Shown: positions 21,271 to 33,546, counted from the first letter of the stretch. The stretch: DNA of 64,000 bases from Deroplatys truncata (GCA_030765065.1 CM060979.1:22287001-22351000), one strand, 5' to 3'. Numbers and translations: made by a program. Notes: a model not told the origin generated them from the letters alone.

Positions 21271-21795
21271 TTTTTGAACTATTTTGTTAAAAATGGTTTT
21301 TAAGATGTAAATTTCATAAGTATTGTACTATTATAGTTGATTTTGCTCATATTGTGAGTTACCAAAATGTAGGTGTCTATACCAGAAAATGTTGGAACAG
21401 CAATATTGGGGAAGCGATAAGGCCAGTAAAAGGAAACAGCTGCTTTCCAAATAATTGCAAACTAAGATCAAATATATGGAGGTTTAAAGCTCAGAGATTA
21501 ATCAAACAGCACAAATGACATACCTCCTCTGTTCATTACAAAATTAGCAACATGGTTTCGGGCACTGATCCACTTGCATTAATATAATTACATTAGTGCA
21601 TTAGAGTTGTGATGGGCACAGGAAAGGAGAATAAACTAAAAAACTATCCTCAAAGTATTTGTGCTATTGCCAGCAACACCCACTCTCGTAAACTAAAGGT
21701 CCTGGCAACAACACACGCGCCACACAATAATCTGACGGAGAGGTAAACTGGCAGTATGCTTGAATACACGTGATGTAGAATAACTTTGAAAGGAT
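21271..21795. other. Stretch without recognised feature
   Basis: AT-rich sequence, no repeat family or gene recognised. The frames at 21650-21964 on the minus strand overlap the following SINE and are shadows. Confidence 0.35.
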
Positions 21796-21799
21796 TAAC

Positions 21800-22345
21800 A
21801 ACCCACGGTGGCGCCGCGGTGACGCGTGCGACTCGCATTCTGGAGGTCCCGGGTTCGATTCGGCGCTCGCCCTCGGACCCATGGGTATTTTCGGGGGTTT
21901 TCCCGAGTCGCCAGGCGAATGCTGTAGTGCTTTCTTTCAGTCCCCGAATTTCCTTTCCCTCCATTTCGTTCCATTCATCATATCATTCATCATTCAATCT
22001 GTTAGGTCTGTTTCAGGGTTGGAAGTGTGGCGATGGTGTTTCGGTGTGACGTGCCAGTGAAAAGAATACTCTCTGTGTAACTTTTTCTGTTCCTCAGCTT
22101 TCGGTTGCTGAAGTATACGGACCGCCCCTTCGAAACTGGTGTTAGGCCCTCTGTGTGAGACGGGGGTCCCCGATCTGCCTGTCCGACTGTCCAGGAGACT
22201 CTATCTTGAAACTATCCCTGTCAGTGCGTGCCGTCACTTCTGGTTCCGGTCGCCCTATGCCATCTCCTACCTCCTCCTCCCTCCCGTGTATGTCCCTTTG
22301 TGGGGCATAGGTACAATATCTTCACTGGAGTCCCCACCGATACAC
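21800..22345 (+). mobile_element. SINE-2 copy 2 (about 545 bp)
   Basis: Head GGTGGCGCCGCGGTGACGCG, B box GGTCCCGGGTTCGATTCGG, then CCCATGGGTATTTTCGGGGG, the GGCGAATGCTGTAGTG block, a middle part with GTGTGGCGATGGTGTT, and an A-rich end at about 22349-22358. Strong tRNA boxes show Pol III ancestry. Confidence 0.75.
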
Positions 22346-22511
22346 GAAAAAAAAACTATATAAACTCGTGCGTCAACTATACAAAGACATTAATCGCGCA
22401 ATAATAACGAGAATAAACGCTTAAAAACACCAGCGATATGTAAAAGCATTGAAAATGAGAAATTTCACAAATTCAGCCAAATTTGGAACACCGCATGGGA
22501 TTTAGCATGTA

Positions 22512-23797
22512 AAGGGTCTTTCAACAAGAGTGTCCTATCTTTAACATGTGATAGCTGCCGTTGTTATTGAGTTACAGCAGTCATTTTTTCATGTGGTTAC
22601 AGTTGTTATTGACAAATAGCTATGGAACGTTATAGAATTCAGCAACGCAGAAATTGTGAAAATTTATTATCAAAATGGATCATCTGTTCGCCAAACCTTC
22701 CATGTATTGCATGAAGTTTACGGTGTGCATAATCGTCCCTGCGAGAGAACGATTCGGCGTTTGATGGATAAATTTGAAAGAAGTGGTTCTGTCAGCGATC
22801 AAAGAACGCCTGTACGTAATCGACGTAAGCGCTCCAACGAAAACATAGGCGCCGTTCGTGAGAGTGTACGCGAGAACGGAAACAAATCAATTACTCGTCG
22901 AGCGCAAGAATTGCCAACCACAACTTGGCGAATTCTGCATCTGGACTTGAAGTTTCCCGCTTACAAAATGGTGTTAACTCAACAACTAAAGCCCAACGAC
23001 CATAGGTTGTGCCGTGTATTCGCTGACTGGGTTATGGAGCAATTGGAAGCTGACTCGGATTTTTGTCGAAAAATCATCTTCAGCCACGAAACCCACTTTT
23101 GGATGGATGGTTGTGTTAACAAACAAAATTGCCGCTATTGGAGCAATCACAATCCAATGCAGATTCAAGAACGACCACTTCATCCCCAAAAGGTTACTGT
23201 GTGGTGTGGATTTTAGTATGATGGAATCATTGGTCCATATTCTTTCCAAGATGAAGATGGAGAAGCTCTGTCAATGGAGAAAGATACCGGGCTCTTATAA
23301 GAGACTATTTTTGGCCTCAACTGGATTATATGGATCTTAGAAACATCTGGTTCCAGCAAGATGATGCCACATGTCATACTGTTCTTGAAACAATCGATCT
23401 TTTGAAGGAGACGTTCAGAGGTTTTATCATTTCCCGTAGTGGTGATGTTAACTGGCCCCAGAGGTCATGTGATTTAACGCCGTTGGATTACTTCTTGTGG
23501 GGTTTTGTTAAATCTCGAGTTTATGTCAACAAGCCAGAAACAGTAAATGAACTTATGAATAACATCACGCGTGTTATTCGTGAAGTTGGACCTAATTTGC
23601 GTTCTTCTGTCATTGAAAATTGGGTCAACCGTATACGCCCAACCCAACGAAGTCGCGGCGGTCACGTAACTGATGTTCTCTTCCACACGTAATGACAATA
23701 ATTATATTCCAAAATAAAAAAAGAAATAAACCTCTATCATTTATAGAACGTGTTTTATTTAAGTTCAAAGATAGGACACTCTTGTTGAAAGACCCTG
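22512..23797 (+). mobile_element. D41D mariner element, full length but defective
   Basis: A 1,286-bp element flanked by TA, with inverted termini of about 30 bp: left AAGGGTCTTTCAACAAGAGT, right in reverse CAGGGTCTTTCAACAAGAGT. It encloses a broken transposase reading (22622-23692). Complete ends mean it could still be mobilised in trans if a related enzyme exists. Confidence 0.9.
22622..23692 (+). pseudogene. Mariner-type (D41D) transposase pseudogene
   Basis: The transposase would bind the inverted repeats through an N-terminal helix-turn-helix (HEVYGVHNRPCERTIRRL) and cut and join DNA with a DDD triad. The likely start is ATG at 22622 (MERYRIQQR), broken by a two-base loss before KIYYQNGSSV. 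The first catalytic motif reads IIFSHETHFW where the family normally has FSDE, so the first Asp is replaced by His. A TAG follows WCGF at 23214-23216, and a one-base shift near 23285 breaks the frame again. The later part, WFQQDDATCH and LTPLDYFLWG, is intact, and 41 residues lie between its two catalytic Asp residues, the spacing of rosa-like D41D elements. Total length fits about 350 residues. It is inactive by at least four lesions. Confidence 0.9.
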
Positions 23798-24065
23798 TAT
23801 AAGAGCAGTTCCCCTCAAATTTTACTAATACAAGAGAAATACATCAGTGGCACCAGAAAAGTACACGATCAGAATAGTGATCAGCAAATAATTCACAAGG
23901 AATCGTGCTAGGCCATGGGAGAACTGACCGTATTATCGACTTGTTCACCTCAAGAGCCGAAAGACATACGAAAGCAACCTGAAAAATGTTAGAAAACCAA
24001 ACAAGGATTAGTTTTAAAAAATTTAAACCATTTTATTATTTTTCAAACTATTTCCCTTTAACATT

Positions 24066-24354
24066 ACAAGGTTCGAATTGTTCATTCCCTAGTCATTCTC
24101 TTAAACTCCTGTCAACGTTCAGTTGTTTATTCGTAATTAAATGGAAACAACGTATAGCGTCCAGCTCCTTAAAATTTGACTATCGCTGTTCTCTTTGTAT
24201 CTATAACGAAATGAGTAATGCAGCTATTTTTGCAAAGATTTATTTGGATTAAAATGTAGTATATAGAAAAATAAGCTTTAGTAAGACTAGTTTACATACC
24301 CATTAATGGAGCTAGAGGGTGGAGAAAGTCATGTGAATGTATCACATCAGCTTT
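24066..24354 (-). repeat. Rep-B 5'-end fragment
   Basis: Minus-strand piece from AAGGTTCGAATTGTTCATT to GGAGAAAGTCATGTGAATG and CACATCAG. It contains ATTTGACTATCGCTGTTCTC and ends at the 5' terminus. The sequence between the mariner and this fragment (23800-24065) is unremarkable. Confidence 0.75.
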
Positions 24355-25259
24355 CTGGATTTAAAATGCATAATACGAGAATGACATAATATGTATGTAC
24401 TAAACTTTGGAACCCCATTTCTTTATACCGACATAAGTTGTGGTAAACATTTCAAAAAGATCAGTAGAGTACTTTAGGTTTTTGAAAATGCACAGTTCGG
24501 TCTCCTTAAGTATGCATTTTCATTATCGAAACATATTCTGCAGGAAATATAGAGTTGATCTGCAGTGCATGCAAGATTACCCACTTTGAGTTTCGTGCTT
24601 TTTTTTCTACTTAACATTGTTACTTAGGTTTTAAACACCTGGGTAGCGATCTGTAAAACTTTAAATCACAAATCATGGTGCCCACGAGAATTAGGAGACA
24701 TAAGTATAGTTGCCACAGCTAAGCGCACCTACGTCACACTTGATGTCCTTTTTGGGATGAAAATCGTGTCCAGCATTCATCAAAGGGGAACGGAAATTAA
24801 ACCGTCTGTATTCGATCCACAAAAGCGTTGTTTTTTTTACTGTTCCCTCCCCTACGCGAAACTCATCACCCACTCTTTGTGATGCTTTTTCCTTTATTTC
24901 TCGTCTCCCTACTTTCCTTTTTGTAGCTCTAATGTTCATTACGTTTATGCTTAAGCGTTTCTGGATTTTAAACAAATACTGTCTCTCATTTATTGACGGC
25001 AAGTCCTGCTAGATATAACAGTATGAAAACTCGAAATACAAAGCCAGGAGTATAAACATTTCAGAAGAGGAAAGGTGACAATGTCCGACTTCGCCTGAGA
25101 TATGGTAGAGAAATATTCTGACTGTAATAACCAAAAACTTATAAACTGGCCAGTGGAGGAACGTCCTAAAGCTTCCTGGGTACCTAAGCCTCTTAATCAA
25201 GCACTTATCTGTATCCATCGCTGAAATTTGGTAAAAAATTTCAGGAAAATTAAAAAAAA
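24355..25259. other. Stretch without recognised gene
   Basis: About 900 bp with no repeat I recognise. Frames on the minus strand at 24691-25002 (103 aa, basic) and 25009-25278 have no domain or splice signals I can support. Confidence 0.35.
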
Positions 25260-26145
25260 TCTTATGTGATACATTCACATGACTTTCTCTACTCCTTATC
25301 GTTTATTAGTGCGTATACAAATTATTCTTACCTAAGCTTATTTTTGTATCCACTACATTTTAATCCAAATAAATATTTGCAGAAATAGCTATATTACACA
25401 TTTCGTTACAGATACAAAACGAACAGCGATAGTCAAATGTTTAACAACTGGACGCTATGTGCTGGTCTTAAAGTTCCATACTATTTCCATCCAATTGCAA
25501 GAAACAGCTGAATGTTGACAGGACTTCAAGAGAATGGCTAAGTAATGAACAATTCGAACCTTTAATGATAACAGAATCCTCGGAAATGGCTTTTGCTACA
25601 AAAATTATTTTAATTAAATTGTGTGTTTTAAAGAGATCTAAATTTCTTGTGGAGTACGTTTTCGTCTATAGCTTAACGTTTGCCAGTTATACAAGATTAT
25701 ACAAAGTTTCTTTCGAATGAAGAAGTCTTCACAGGCTATTCCCTGAAAATTCAAGATATATATTTTATTTGGCATATAAATATGATTAATATACGGTACT
25801 TCAATCAAAATAGTTAGAGCCATTTTATAGAAAATAAGTAACACATTTCGAAATATTTTCCATGTAAAGGGTAGTTTGGGGTGGGGGGATTTTCGTGAAT
25901 ATCTTCGTGTCGTAACTTTAGAAGAGGCTAAATTTAAATACTAAGTTTGGTGTCGATCCAACTTTTTATTTTTGAGTTATGTTGTTTACACACACACACA
26001 TACACACACAGATAGTTACACGGACCTTTTGCTATATTTTTGGATTCAGGGGACCTCAAAACATGTACTTCCGGTGAATCCTAATATTGAACTTTTGAGT
26101 GGAATGCAATATCACCTCTACCTACTATGTACGTGCTGGTAAAGA
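25260..26145 (+). repeat. Rep-B copy, full length
   Basis: Begins TCTTATGTGATACATTCACATG followed by ACTTTCTCTAC, includes a CA tract at about 25988-26018, and ends in a degraded CTACTATGTACGTGCTG. An A run precedes it. It serves as a good reference for the older subfamily. The following 26146-26570 contains no recognised element. Confidence 0.8.
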
Positions 26146-26576
26146 AGAAAAACGACTTTTTGAAGCTCTTTGTCTATTTTTTGTATGCCTATCTTGCAAA
26201 TTTCAGAAATATTGATGCAAAATTGCACCGTAGAGACATTGAAAAATGTGTGAAATCAAATTTAAAGATTCACGTGCCACTATTTTGTGTTTCGTCTTGA
26301 TGCTCCATTAAGGCCGTAAATAGAAAATACTACGGTATAATATATTGCCATAGGCTCTAAATTATTAAAAAAATACAAATATAAAACTGAGATTTTCAAA
26401 CTAAATCTCTTGAATGCCCAAGAACATGCGGCATAATGACCTGTATTTAGTCAATGCTTTTACTCACCTTAGATTTTTCTTAAACTTTTACGCATTAAAA
26501 ATGTTCCACAAGATGAAGTTTGTAACCAATATTGTTAAACTTTTCAGTTAAACTCAGAAAGAATAAATTTAAAAAT

Positions 26577-27258
26577 TCTGATGTGTTACACTCACATGAC
26601 TTTCTCTACTCTTGTACAAACTGTTTTTACAAACGCTTATTGTCCATATGCTTCATGCTAATCTTATTGCTAATTTTCTTGTAGGTGCAAGGGAAATATT
26701 GTAGGTTTTAAGCTATAGTCAAATATTTTAAGAGCTGGTTGCTATGTGGAGTATTCCATTCTCTTTGCATGTCCAGGACATAAAAATGAATAACGAATTC
26801 CCATTTGAGAAAAAGTATTGAAAAATTTAAGGGAATAACAAGCAATATCTCGAAAATGGTTCTCTCAAAAAAGAAAAAAAGAAGTATATGACATAAATCG
26901 TGTGTTTTAACGCGATCTACATTTTTTGTGTAGTAAAATTTTGTCTATCTCTTATGGTTTACCAGTTATGCAAAAGTCGTTCACAATGATGAATACTTTT
27001 GGAGACATTCCCAGAAAATTCGAGATATACATTTCATTTGTCATGAACATATCTTAAACATATGATATTTTAATCAAAATCGGTAGAGCCATTTTTGAGA
27101 GAATTAAAATTTTCGAAAAATCTTCCATGTAAAGGGTAATCTGGGGTAGGGGGATTTTCTTGAAAACCTTCGTGTCGCATCTCTGGAAGATACTGAACCT
27201 AAATACCAAGTTTGGTGTTTATCCGACTGTTCGTTTCTGAGTTATGCTGTTCACAGAG

Positions 27259-27289
<31 letters not shown>

Positions 27290-27438
27290 GACACACAGAC
27301 ACACACACGGACATGTTTCCAAAAATCCTTTTTTTGGATTCAGGGGTCTCAAAACATGTATTTCCGTTGAAATCTCGGTATCGAATTTTTGGGTGGAATA
27401 CAGTACTTCCCCTACTTACTATACGTAGTAGAGAAAGT
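26577..27438 (+). mobile_element. Rep-A copy 4, full length
   Basis: TCTGATGTGTTACACTCACATG to ATACGTAGTAGAGAAAGT, with AAAAAT before and AAAAATAGC after. Internal CA tract at about 27257-27307. The frames at 27219-27504 are microsatellite shadows. Confidence 0.85.
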
Positions 27439-27735
27439 AAAAATAGCTGCAACATTGCTGTAGCCAATAAAGTTTTTCATGTGACTATGTATTCTTTGTT
27501 TTAAAAACATAGGGAAACTTACTTTCTGGATGCACCTCGTAACCTGATATGATACTGCAATTCTTTGGTTTGATGATGAAATTAACGTTCTTTAACTGGG
27601 TGCGTTATATAGGACGACGCATGAACGAAATGGTTGAAATGATGCTAAAATGGGCATCCCTAAAGCCTAGAGTTATGTATCTGACATTTAGCTTCTTTAG
27701 GATAAGGGAAAATGCCGAAAAAACTGTTATTCATA

Positions 27736-28935
27736 CACTACGTAATCAAAAGTATCCGGACACCTGGCTGAAAATGACGTACAAGTTCGTGGCGCCCTCC
27801 ATTGGCAATGCTGGAAGTCAATATGGTAATGGCCCACCCTTAGCCTTGATGACAGCGTTCACTCTCGCAGGCATACTTTCAATCAGGTACTGGAAGGTTT
27901 CTTGGGGAATGGCAGCCCATTCTTCACGGAGTGCGGACCTGAGGAGAGGTATTGATGTAGGTCGGTGAGGCCTGGCACGAAGTCACCGTTCCAAAACAAA
28001 CCAAAGGTGTTCTATAGGATTCAAGTCAGGACTCTATGCAGGCCAGTCCATTATAGGGATGTTATTGTCGTGTAACCACTCCGCCACAGCCCGTGCAGTA
28101 TGAACAGGTGTTCGCTCGATCGTGTTGAAAGATGCAATCGCCATCCCCGAATTGCTCTTCAACAGTGGGAAGCAAGAAGGTGCTTAAAATACCAATGTAG
28201 GTCTGCGCTATGATCGTGCCACGCAAAAAAACAAGGGGTGCAAGCCCCCTCCAGGAAAAACACGACCACACCATAATACCACCACCTCCGAATTTCACTG
28301 TTGGCACTACACACGCTGGCAGATGACGTTCACCTCGCATTCGCCATACCCACACTCTGCCATCGGATCGTCACATTGTGTACCGTGATTCGTCACTCCA
28401 CACAACGTTTTGCCACTGTTCAATCGTGTAATGTTTGCGCTCCTTACACCAAACGAGGCATCGTTTGGCATTTTCCTGCGTGATGTGTGGCTTATGAGCA
28501 GTCGCTCGACCATGGAATCCAAGGTTTCTCACCTCACGTCTAACTGCCATAGTACTTGGAGTGGATTCTGATGCAGTTTGAAATTCCTGTGTGATGGTCT
28601 GGATAGATGTCTGCCTATTACTCTTTACGACCCTCTTCAAGTATCGGCGGTCTCTGTCAGTCAACAGACGAGGTCGGCCTATACGCTTTTGTGCTGTATA
28701 TGTCCCTTCACGTTTCCACTTTACTATCACATCAGAAACGGTGGACCTATGGATGTTTAGGAGTGTGGAAATCTCGCGTACAGACTTCTGACACAAGTGA
28801 CACCCAATCACCTGACCACGTTCGAAGTCCGTGAGTTCCACGAAGCGTCCCATTCTGCTGTTTCACAGTGTCTAATGACTACTGAGGTCGCGGATAATGA
28901 GTACCAGGCAGTATGTGGCAGCACAATGCACCTAA
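27736..28935 (-). pseudogene. Tc1-like (D34E) transposase element, right end lost
   Basis: The left inverted repeat CACTACGTAATCAAAAGTAT starts after TA at 27734-27735; no matching right repeat is seen. On the minus strand the transposase starts MGRFVELTDFERGQ at 28853, with paired helix-turn-helix (REISTLLNIHRSTVSDV), GRPR linker (IGRPRLLTDRDRR), and first catalytic WSDESRY at about 28390. A stop follows YTM; then [12 protein letters not shown], the second Asp in FQHD followed by a frameshift, and the third motif SPDLNPIEHLW preceded and followed by stops. Spacing from the second Asp to Glu is about 34 residues once a four-base insertion is discounted. The enzyme class moves DNA by cut-and-paste at TA. 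This copy is inactive. Confidence 0.9.
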
Positions 28936-29027
28936 GATGACATCTTTCAAAGATATGTAAAGTAATTATTTCTGAAGTCTTATTCAGACAAAGCATTTAA
29001 GCAACCTTAAACAAAAAGATAAATGAA

Positions 29028-29410
29028 AAATAATCTGATGTGTTGCATTCACGAGACTTTGTCTATTCACTCTTCTATAAAAGTTCTTAAATATATATAT
29101 ATATATATATATATATTCTTCTATCTACTTCTTGCTAGGTCAGATATAATTTCATTACACATTTACACGTTTCATTGTAGGTAGAAGAAGAATAGAGTAG
29201 GCTAAAGCAATAGTCAGATTTTTAAAAAGCGGATCGTATGCAATGGCTTTGAGATTCCATGCTCCTTGCATGGCCATAAGAAAAAACGAATAGCGACTTA
29301 CCACTTGAAAAGTATAAGTATTTGAAAATTCAGGCCAGTAAAAAAGAATATCTTGGAAATGGTTAACGCTACAAAAATTAACATAAATTGTGTGCCTTAA
29401 CGAGATATAG
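29028..29410 (+). repeat. Rep-C copy, 5' part
   Basis: Starts TCTGATGTGTTGCATTCACG and a degraded ACTTTGTCTATTC, contains an (AT)n run at 29091-29116, TTAAAAAGCGGATCG, GGAAATGGTTAACGC and ends at TAACGAGATATAG. It shows that Rep-C shares the same 5' terminus as Rep-A and Rep-B. Confidence 0.6.
29091..29116. repeat. (AT)n microsatellite
   Basis: Uninterrupted AT dinucleotide run inside Rep-C. Confidence 0.95.
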
Positions 29411-29678
29411 TTTATATTGCAATGACTTTGAATATCAAATATACTGAAGGATACAGACAGTTTAAAATTGAATTGAACAGAAGGTTTTATACTGGGTTTT
29501 GCACAATTCGAAATAGAAGGTTCCATGCAATCATAATTTTCGTAGTGTAGTACATTGACGTCACAGTAATATTTTATTTTATTCTACAGTAATTCTATCG
29601 TTTCTTTCAGTTTTACTACACGTTGTAAATATATTTTTGAGCTATATCATTAGGATATGGAGTATACAATAGAGGGGG

Positions 29679-29852
29679 TCGTTCTCCGTGGTCTAGGGGT
29701 ACAATGCTAGCCTCTAGTTCCGGAGGTCACGGATTCAAACCCGACGGAGGGCTATCTTTTCAGGCGTAAAAATCCTTAGGAAGAGAAGTGGTCTTTCACG
29801 CCCAATATAGAATGATCCATAGTAGATAAAGATCGTGCATAAATAAACTGAA
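29679..29852 (+). mobile_element. SINE-1 copy 4 (tRNA-derived)
   Basis: Head TTCTCCGTGGTCTAGGGG and ATGCTAGCCTCTAGTTCC, B box CGGATTCAAACCCGACGG, 3' end CATAAATAAACTGAATT. An internal deletion of about 50 bp relative to other copies joins AGGAAGAGAAG to GTCTTTCACG. The head uses TCTAGGGG where other copies have GTAGTGG. Confidence 0.8.
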
Positions 29853-29867
29853 TTAATTTTTTTTACA

Positions 29868-30312
29868 ATGGAGGGAGACATCTCCCACACTGCGAGGTGC
29901 GAGAGATCTATTGTGGCCAACACCTCCAGGAGGAAGGGATGAAGTGAAGGAACCACACAAAAGGTTACAGGTCTCACGCAGATAAGCAATAGATACGCGC
30001 GGAAGTCCCTAACAGTTCCTGGTTTGAAGACCTCTCCCACTATTGTAGCTCTCTAGTGCCCATGGGGTTTACTGTTTCCTTGGACACCGCCATACGCCAC
30101 AAACCAACCTGAAACATGAGAAGCAAACGGAATGAAAGGGAAATGATGGAAAGGAAGTCATGGTAGATGAGAAAACTACCACGAATTCGCCTACCAACCA
30201 GGGCAAATCACGAAAAACCGAAGGTCAGAGAGGACAGTCTACAGGAATTGAACTCGCAACCTCCCGAATGCGAGCCTCACACGTTACCGCAGTGCCATCT
30301 CGTTCAGTGAGC
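29868..30312 (-). mobile_element. tRNA-derived SINE (SINE-2-like head)
   Basis: Minus strand: GAACGAGATGGCACTGCGGT head, TTCGGGAGGTTGCGAGTTCA B box, TTTTTCGTGATTTGCCC, GGCGAATTCGTGGTAG and ATCTACCATGACTTCC, followed by a longer body to about 29868. The short frame at 30160-30399 is a shadow. 30313-30885 has no recognised element. Confidence 0.65.
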
Positions 30313-30889
30313 TACACCATTAGTCGCGATCCTTATGCTCCAGAAGCTGTGTTAAATGTCAGCAAGGATATGCCACAAGCTGGAGAAAGTGGTAAATGAG
30401 AGAAAGGAGAAGAGACAAAGACGGAGAAGTCGTCTGAGTGAGCAGAAATTCGTTTTCAAGAGCTTAGCGTGCTAAAGCCGTTTAGTCCCTTAAGTAAGTG
30501 TTTAATTCTTAATCTCCCACTTACCGATGTTCCATAAGTGGTTGGTGTTTACCACTGCTACAGCTTCGCTGGAGCAACCTTTCAACTATTGATAAAGACA
30601 TTTTAATGCTCAGGGAACTGAATGACAGACATCTCATTGTTAATAATTCAGCTCCCCACTCCTCGCCCACATTGCACATCAGGAAACTAGAAGTCTCTGG
30701 TTTACCTTTGTTTTCTAGTGTATGTCGCCACTCGGAAACTACTAGACGTTCTTGTAGTTTGTTCTAGCAATAAATATAGGGGAGGCAGCCTAACTCAAGG
30801 GCTGCTGCGGCAACGTTCTAACCTGAGGCACTAGATATATAACCAGAGAAATCACTAGACAACCTATTTACAAAAACGCACTATTTCGT

Positions 30890-31830
30890 TCTTCTGATAG
30901 TATTATTTGAGGTAGTATTTTTAACACTTAAATAATTTCAGTCTAATTATATAATATATACATTCAATTACAGCCCGCCTTAAAGCAATATGTGTATGTC
31001 ACAGCATAAAAAGTGTACATTACAGCCATTGTATATGTTTATATTATTGTATACATGTAATAATGCTATGTGGATGTATTACGTAATTTAATAATGTAGG
31101 AGCTGTGAGAATAATAGGTTAAAAGTTGCTAACAAAGAGGTAACAATGAGGTAACCTTGAGGCAATAATGAATTTGAAAGTTTAACAATACCACTTGTGA
31201 TTCTTGGAAGCAATAATGTAATTAATTATTAAATAGCCAATCAACAACCAGAAAAAGCTTTAGTTAAATAAACTTATTCTATTGGTTTAGAAATAGCCAA
31301 TCAGAGACTTGAAATACAGAAATTTACAAATTTAGGCGGTAGAAATGAAGTCAGTTGCTGGTAAACAGGTTTCTAACCGGACGCGAGATGTGTCCTCGAG
31401 AAATTTAATACGTATTTGTGTGAGACAAAAAAGTTTACGTGTTAAAAAGTACAAGTATTTAATAAAAAAAAATCTCACAGTTATCTCTACATCAGTGAAG
31501 TGTTATGTAAGTCGTGTCAAGCATTAATGATAAATGGAGTGATTTAAAAATTATAATCTGTGTAAGCCTACATTCTTCAGTTGCACCACAACCCTGCTAA
31601 GACATCCATGTCTCTAACAATAATACTGACGCAGCCGAGGCAAACATAAATATATAATATTTAAAAGAAACAGTCAAATTACAAAGTTGATATTTTTAAA
31701 TTTTTTTGACGAAGGTACCGTACTTGCGGTTGCAACTATTTCAAGTTCGGTTCCCCAACAGTTGAACTACAATACAACTCCTACTTTACTAACTACTTCA
31801 TATAAGTTATTGTCATATCATATATACTAC
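30890..31830 (+). mobile_element. LTR-2 copy 1 (LTR-like)
   Basis: About 940 bp homologous, in inverted orientation, to 40395-41315. Shared blocks: GAGGTAGTATTTTTAACACTT, GCCCGCCTTAAAGCAATATG, GTAGGAGCTGTGAGAATAAT, two CCAAT boxes in GCCAATCA contexts (about 31230 and 31297), GACGCAGCCGAGGCAAACAT, and a 3' part with GTTGCAACTATTTCAAG and TTCCCCAACAGTTG. The last part resembles the primer-binding-like units near LTR-1. No gag/pol is present. The frame at 31345-31527 has no domain. Confidence 0.5.
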
Positions 31831-31878
31831 TCTGTAATATTCTTTTCTTCAGGGGCAAAGGTTGGCTCGTCGCTTCCT

Positions 31879-32104
31879 TCGTCCTCCATGGTCTAGGGGT
31901 ACCATGCTGGCCTCTAGTATAACATTCTCTCGGAAGAGAAGTAAAGCCGGTGGTCCCATGTCGTAGAGTTACGGCACGTAAAAAAAACTTCAAGCCTGAT
32001 AAAGAGGCCTCTGAGCAAAATTTCCAGTCTTTAATGCCCAATATAGAATAGGGCGCTAAGAGCCATAGTAGTTAAAGAGCGTTCATAAATGAAACTCAAT
32101 TTAA
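31879..32104 (+). mobile_element. SINE-1 copy 5 (tRNA-derived)
   Basis: CGTCCTCCATGGTCTAGGGG head and ATGCTGGCCTCTAG, then an internal loss of the B box region, the family body (GGTGGTCCCATGTCGTAG, CTCAAATTTCCAGTC-like segment) and 3' end ATAAATGAAACTCAATTT. Confidence 0.75.
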
Positions 32105-32444
32105 TTTATCACCTTCCTTCTCCGCCGTAATCGCTGATTTCCTATAACCTGAATGCGCCTTAAATGTTTAAATTAAGCACTGAATCGTGCTATGGCTTCA
32201 GTAGCGTAGCCAGAAAAATATTACGGGTTTATGTGTAGGACTCCAGGTTTTAAATAATTTGTATCAATTCAAATGATAAATATGAATTAATCCTGGGTTG
32301 AAATGTTTAAATAAATGGAGTTTTTATTCAAAGATTAAGGTGCAGCATTTGGAGTTAGAAGTAGGGTAAAATGTTTTGTGTATTCTAAGCGGCAAATGGG
32401 CTGTGACATGAGAATTGATGACCTTGTGAAGTATTTTATATTAC

Positions 32445-32690
32445 CGCTTAAGGTGACTTTATTTCATTACAAAATAGGGTTTATACGTATGCTCTAAACT
32501 CATTTGAAAACCACTCAAATTTAGCACCGGAACGAAAACATGTCTCGATATGTTCACATGGTCGTACCAGGGCCATCTAAAGTACAGTTTCTGTTGCTGT
32601 GACATCACTATTGGTGATATTGTCCAAAACATGCGGCGTAAATATAGCACTACCAGTGGTACGATTAAGAATTATCTCATTCCCACCAAT
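32445..32690 (+). repeat. Rep-D copy 1 (dispersed repeat of unknown class)
   Basis: About 245 bp matching 61140-61380 in inverted orientation, with shared words such as GGAACGAAAACATGTC, CATCTAAAGTACAGTTTC and GTAAATATAGCACTACCAG. No termini, duplications or coding motif are clear. It could be a piece of a larger transposon or a MITE. Confidence 0.6.
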
Positions 32691-32733
32691 ATAGAAAGGT
32701 GCCATTATTTTAAGAAGCTATTTTTGCTGTTAA

Positions 32734-33464
32734 TTACTTTCTCTACTATGTGTAGTAAGTAGGGGAAGTATTGCATTCCACTAAAAAATTTGATAACGAG
32801 ATTTCACCGGAAATACAAGTTTTGAGGTGCCCTGAATCCAAATGCATTTTTGGAAACACGTCCTTGTGTCTGTCTGTCGGTGTGTTCGTATGTGAGAAAA
32901 AGAATAAGTATTGGAAAATACAAGGGAATAACAAGCAATATCTCGAAAATGGTTCACTCAGCAAAAAAAGGTACATGACATAAATTGTGTATTTTAACGA
33001 GATCTACATTTTTTTGCGTAGTAAAAGTTTATCTCTTATGGTTTACCAGTTATGCAAAAGTCGTTCACAATGAAGAATACTTTTGAAGACATTCCCAGAA
33101 AATTCGAGATATACATTTCATTTGTCATGAAATATCTTAAACATATGATATTTCAATCAAAATCGTTAGAGCCATTTTTGAGAAAATTAAAATTTTCGAA
33201 AAATGTTCCATGTAAAGGGTACTCTGGGGTGGGGGGATTTTCTTGAAAACCTTCGTGTCGCATCTCTGGAAGATACTGAACCTAAATAGCAAGTTTGGTG
33301 TTTATCCGATTGTTCGTTTCTGAGTTATGCTCTTCACAGACACACAGACACACACTCGAACATGTTTCCAAAAATGCTTGTTTTGGTTTCAGGGGGTCTC
33401 AAAACATGTATTTCCGGTGGAATACAATACTTCGTTTACTTACTATACGTAGTAGAGAAAGTAA
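32734..33464. mobile_element. Rep-A fold-back chimera (copy 5)
   Basis: The first about 160 bp are the Rep-A 3' end on the minus strand (TACTTTCTCTACTATGTGTAG to the TG tract); from about 32894 the sequence switches to plus-strand Rep-A from GAGAAAAAGAATAAGTATTGG to the 3' end TACGTAGTAGAGAAAGT. Both outer ends are therefore 3' termini and no 5' terminus is present. Confidence 0.8.
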
Positions 33465-33546
33465 TAATACATGCCACGCGTGTAAAAAGCGGTTTTATCT
33501 CTTGTATGGTAATAGCCTATAATGTAACAATTATTAAGTATAAATA

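Noticed and set aside
24691..25002. 103-aa basic frame on the minus strand as a host exon
   Set aside because: No recognisable motif and no clear splice sites in keeping with the frame. Length is within chance expectation for this window size.
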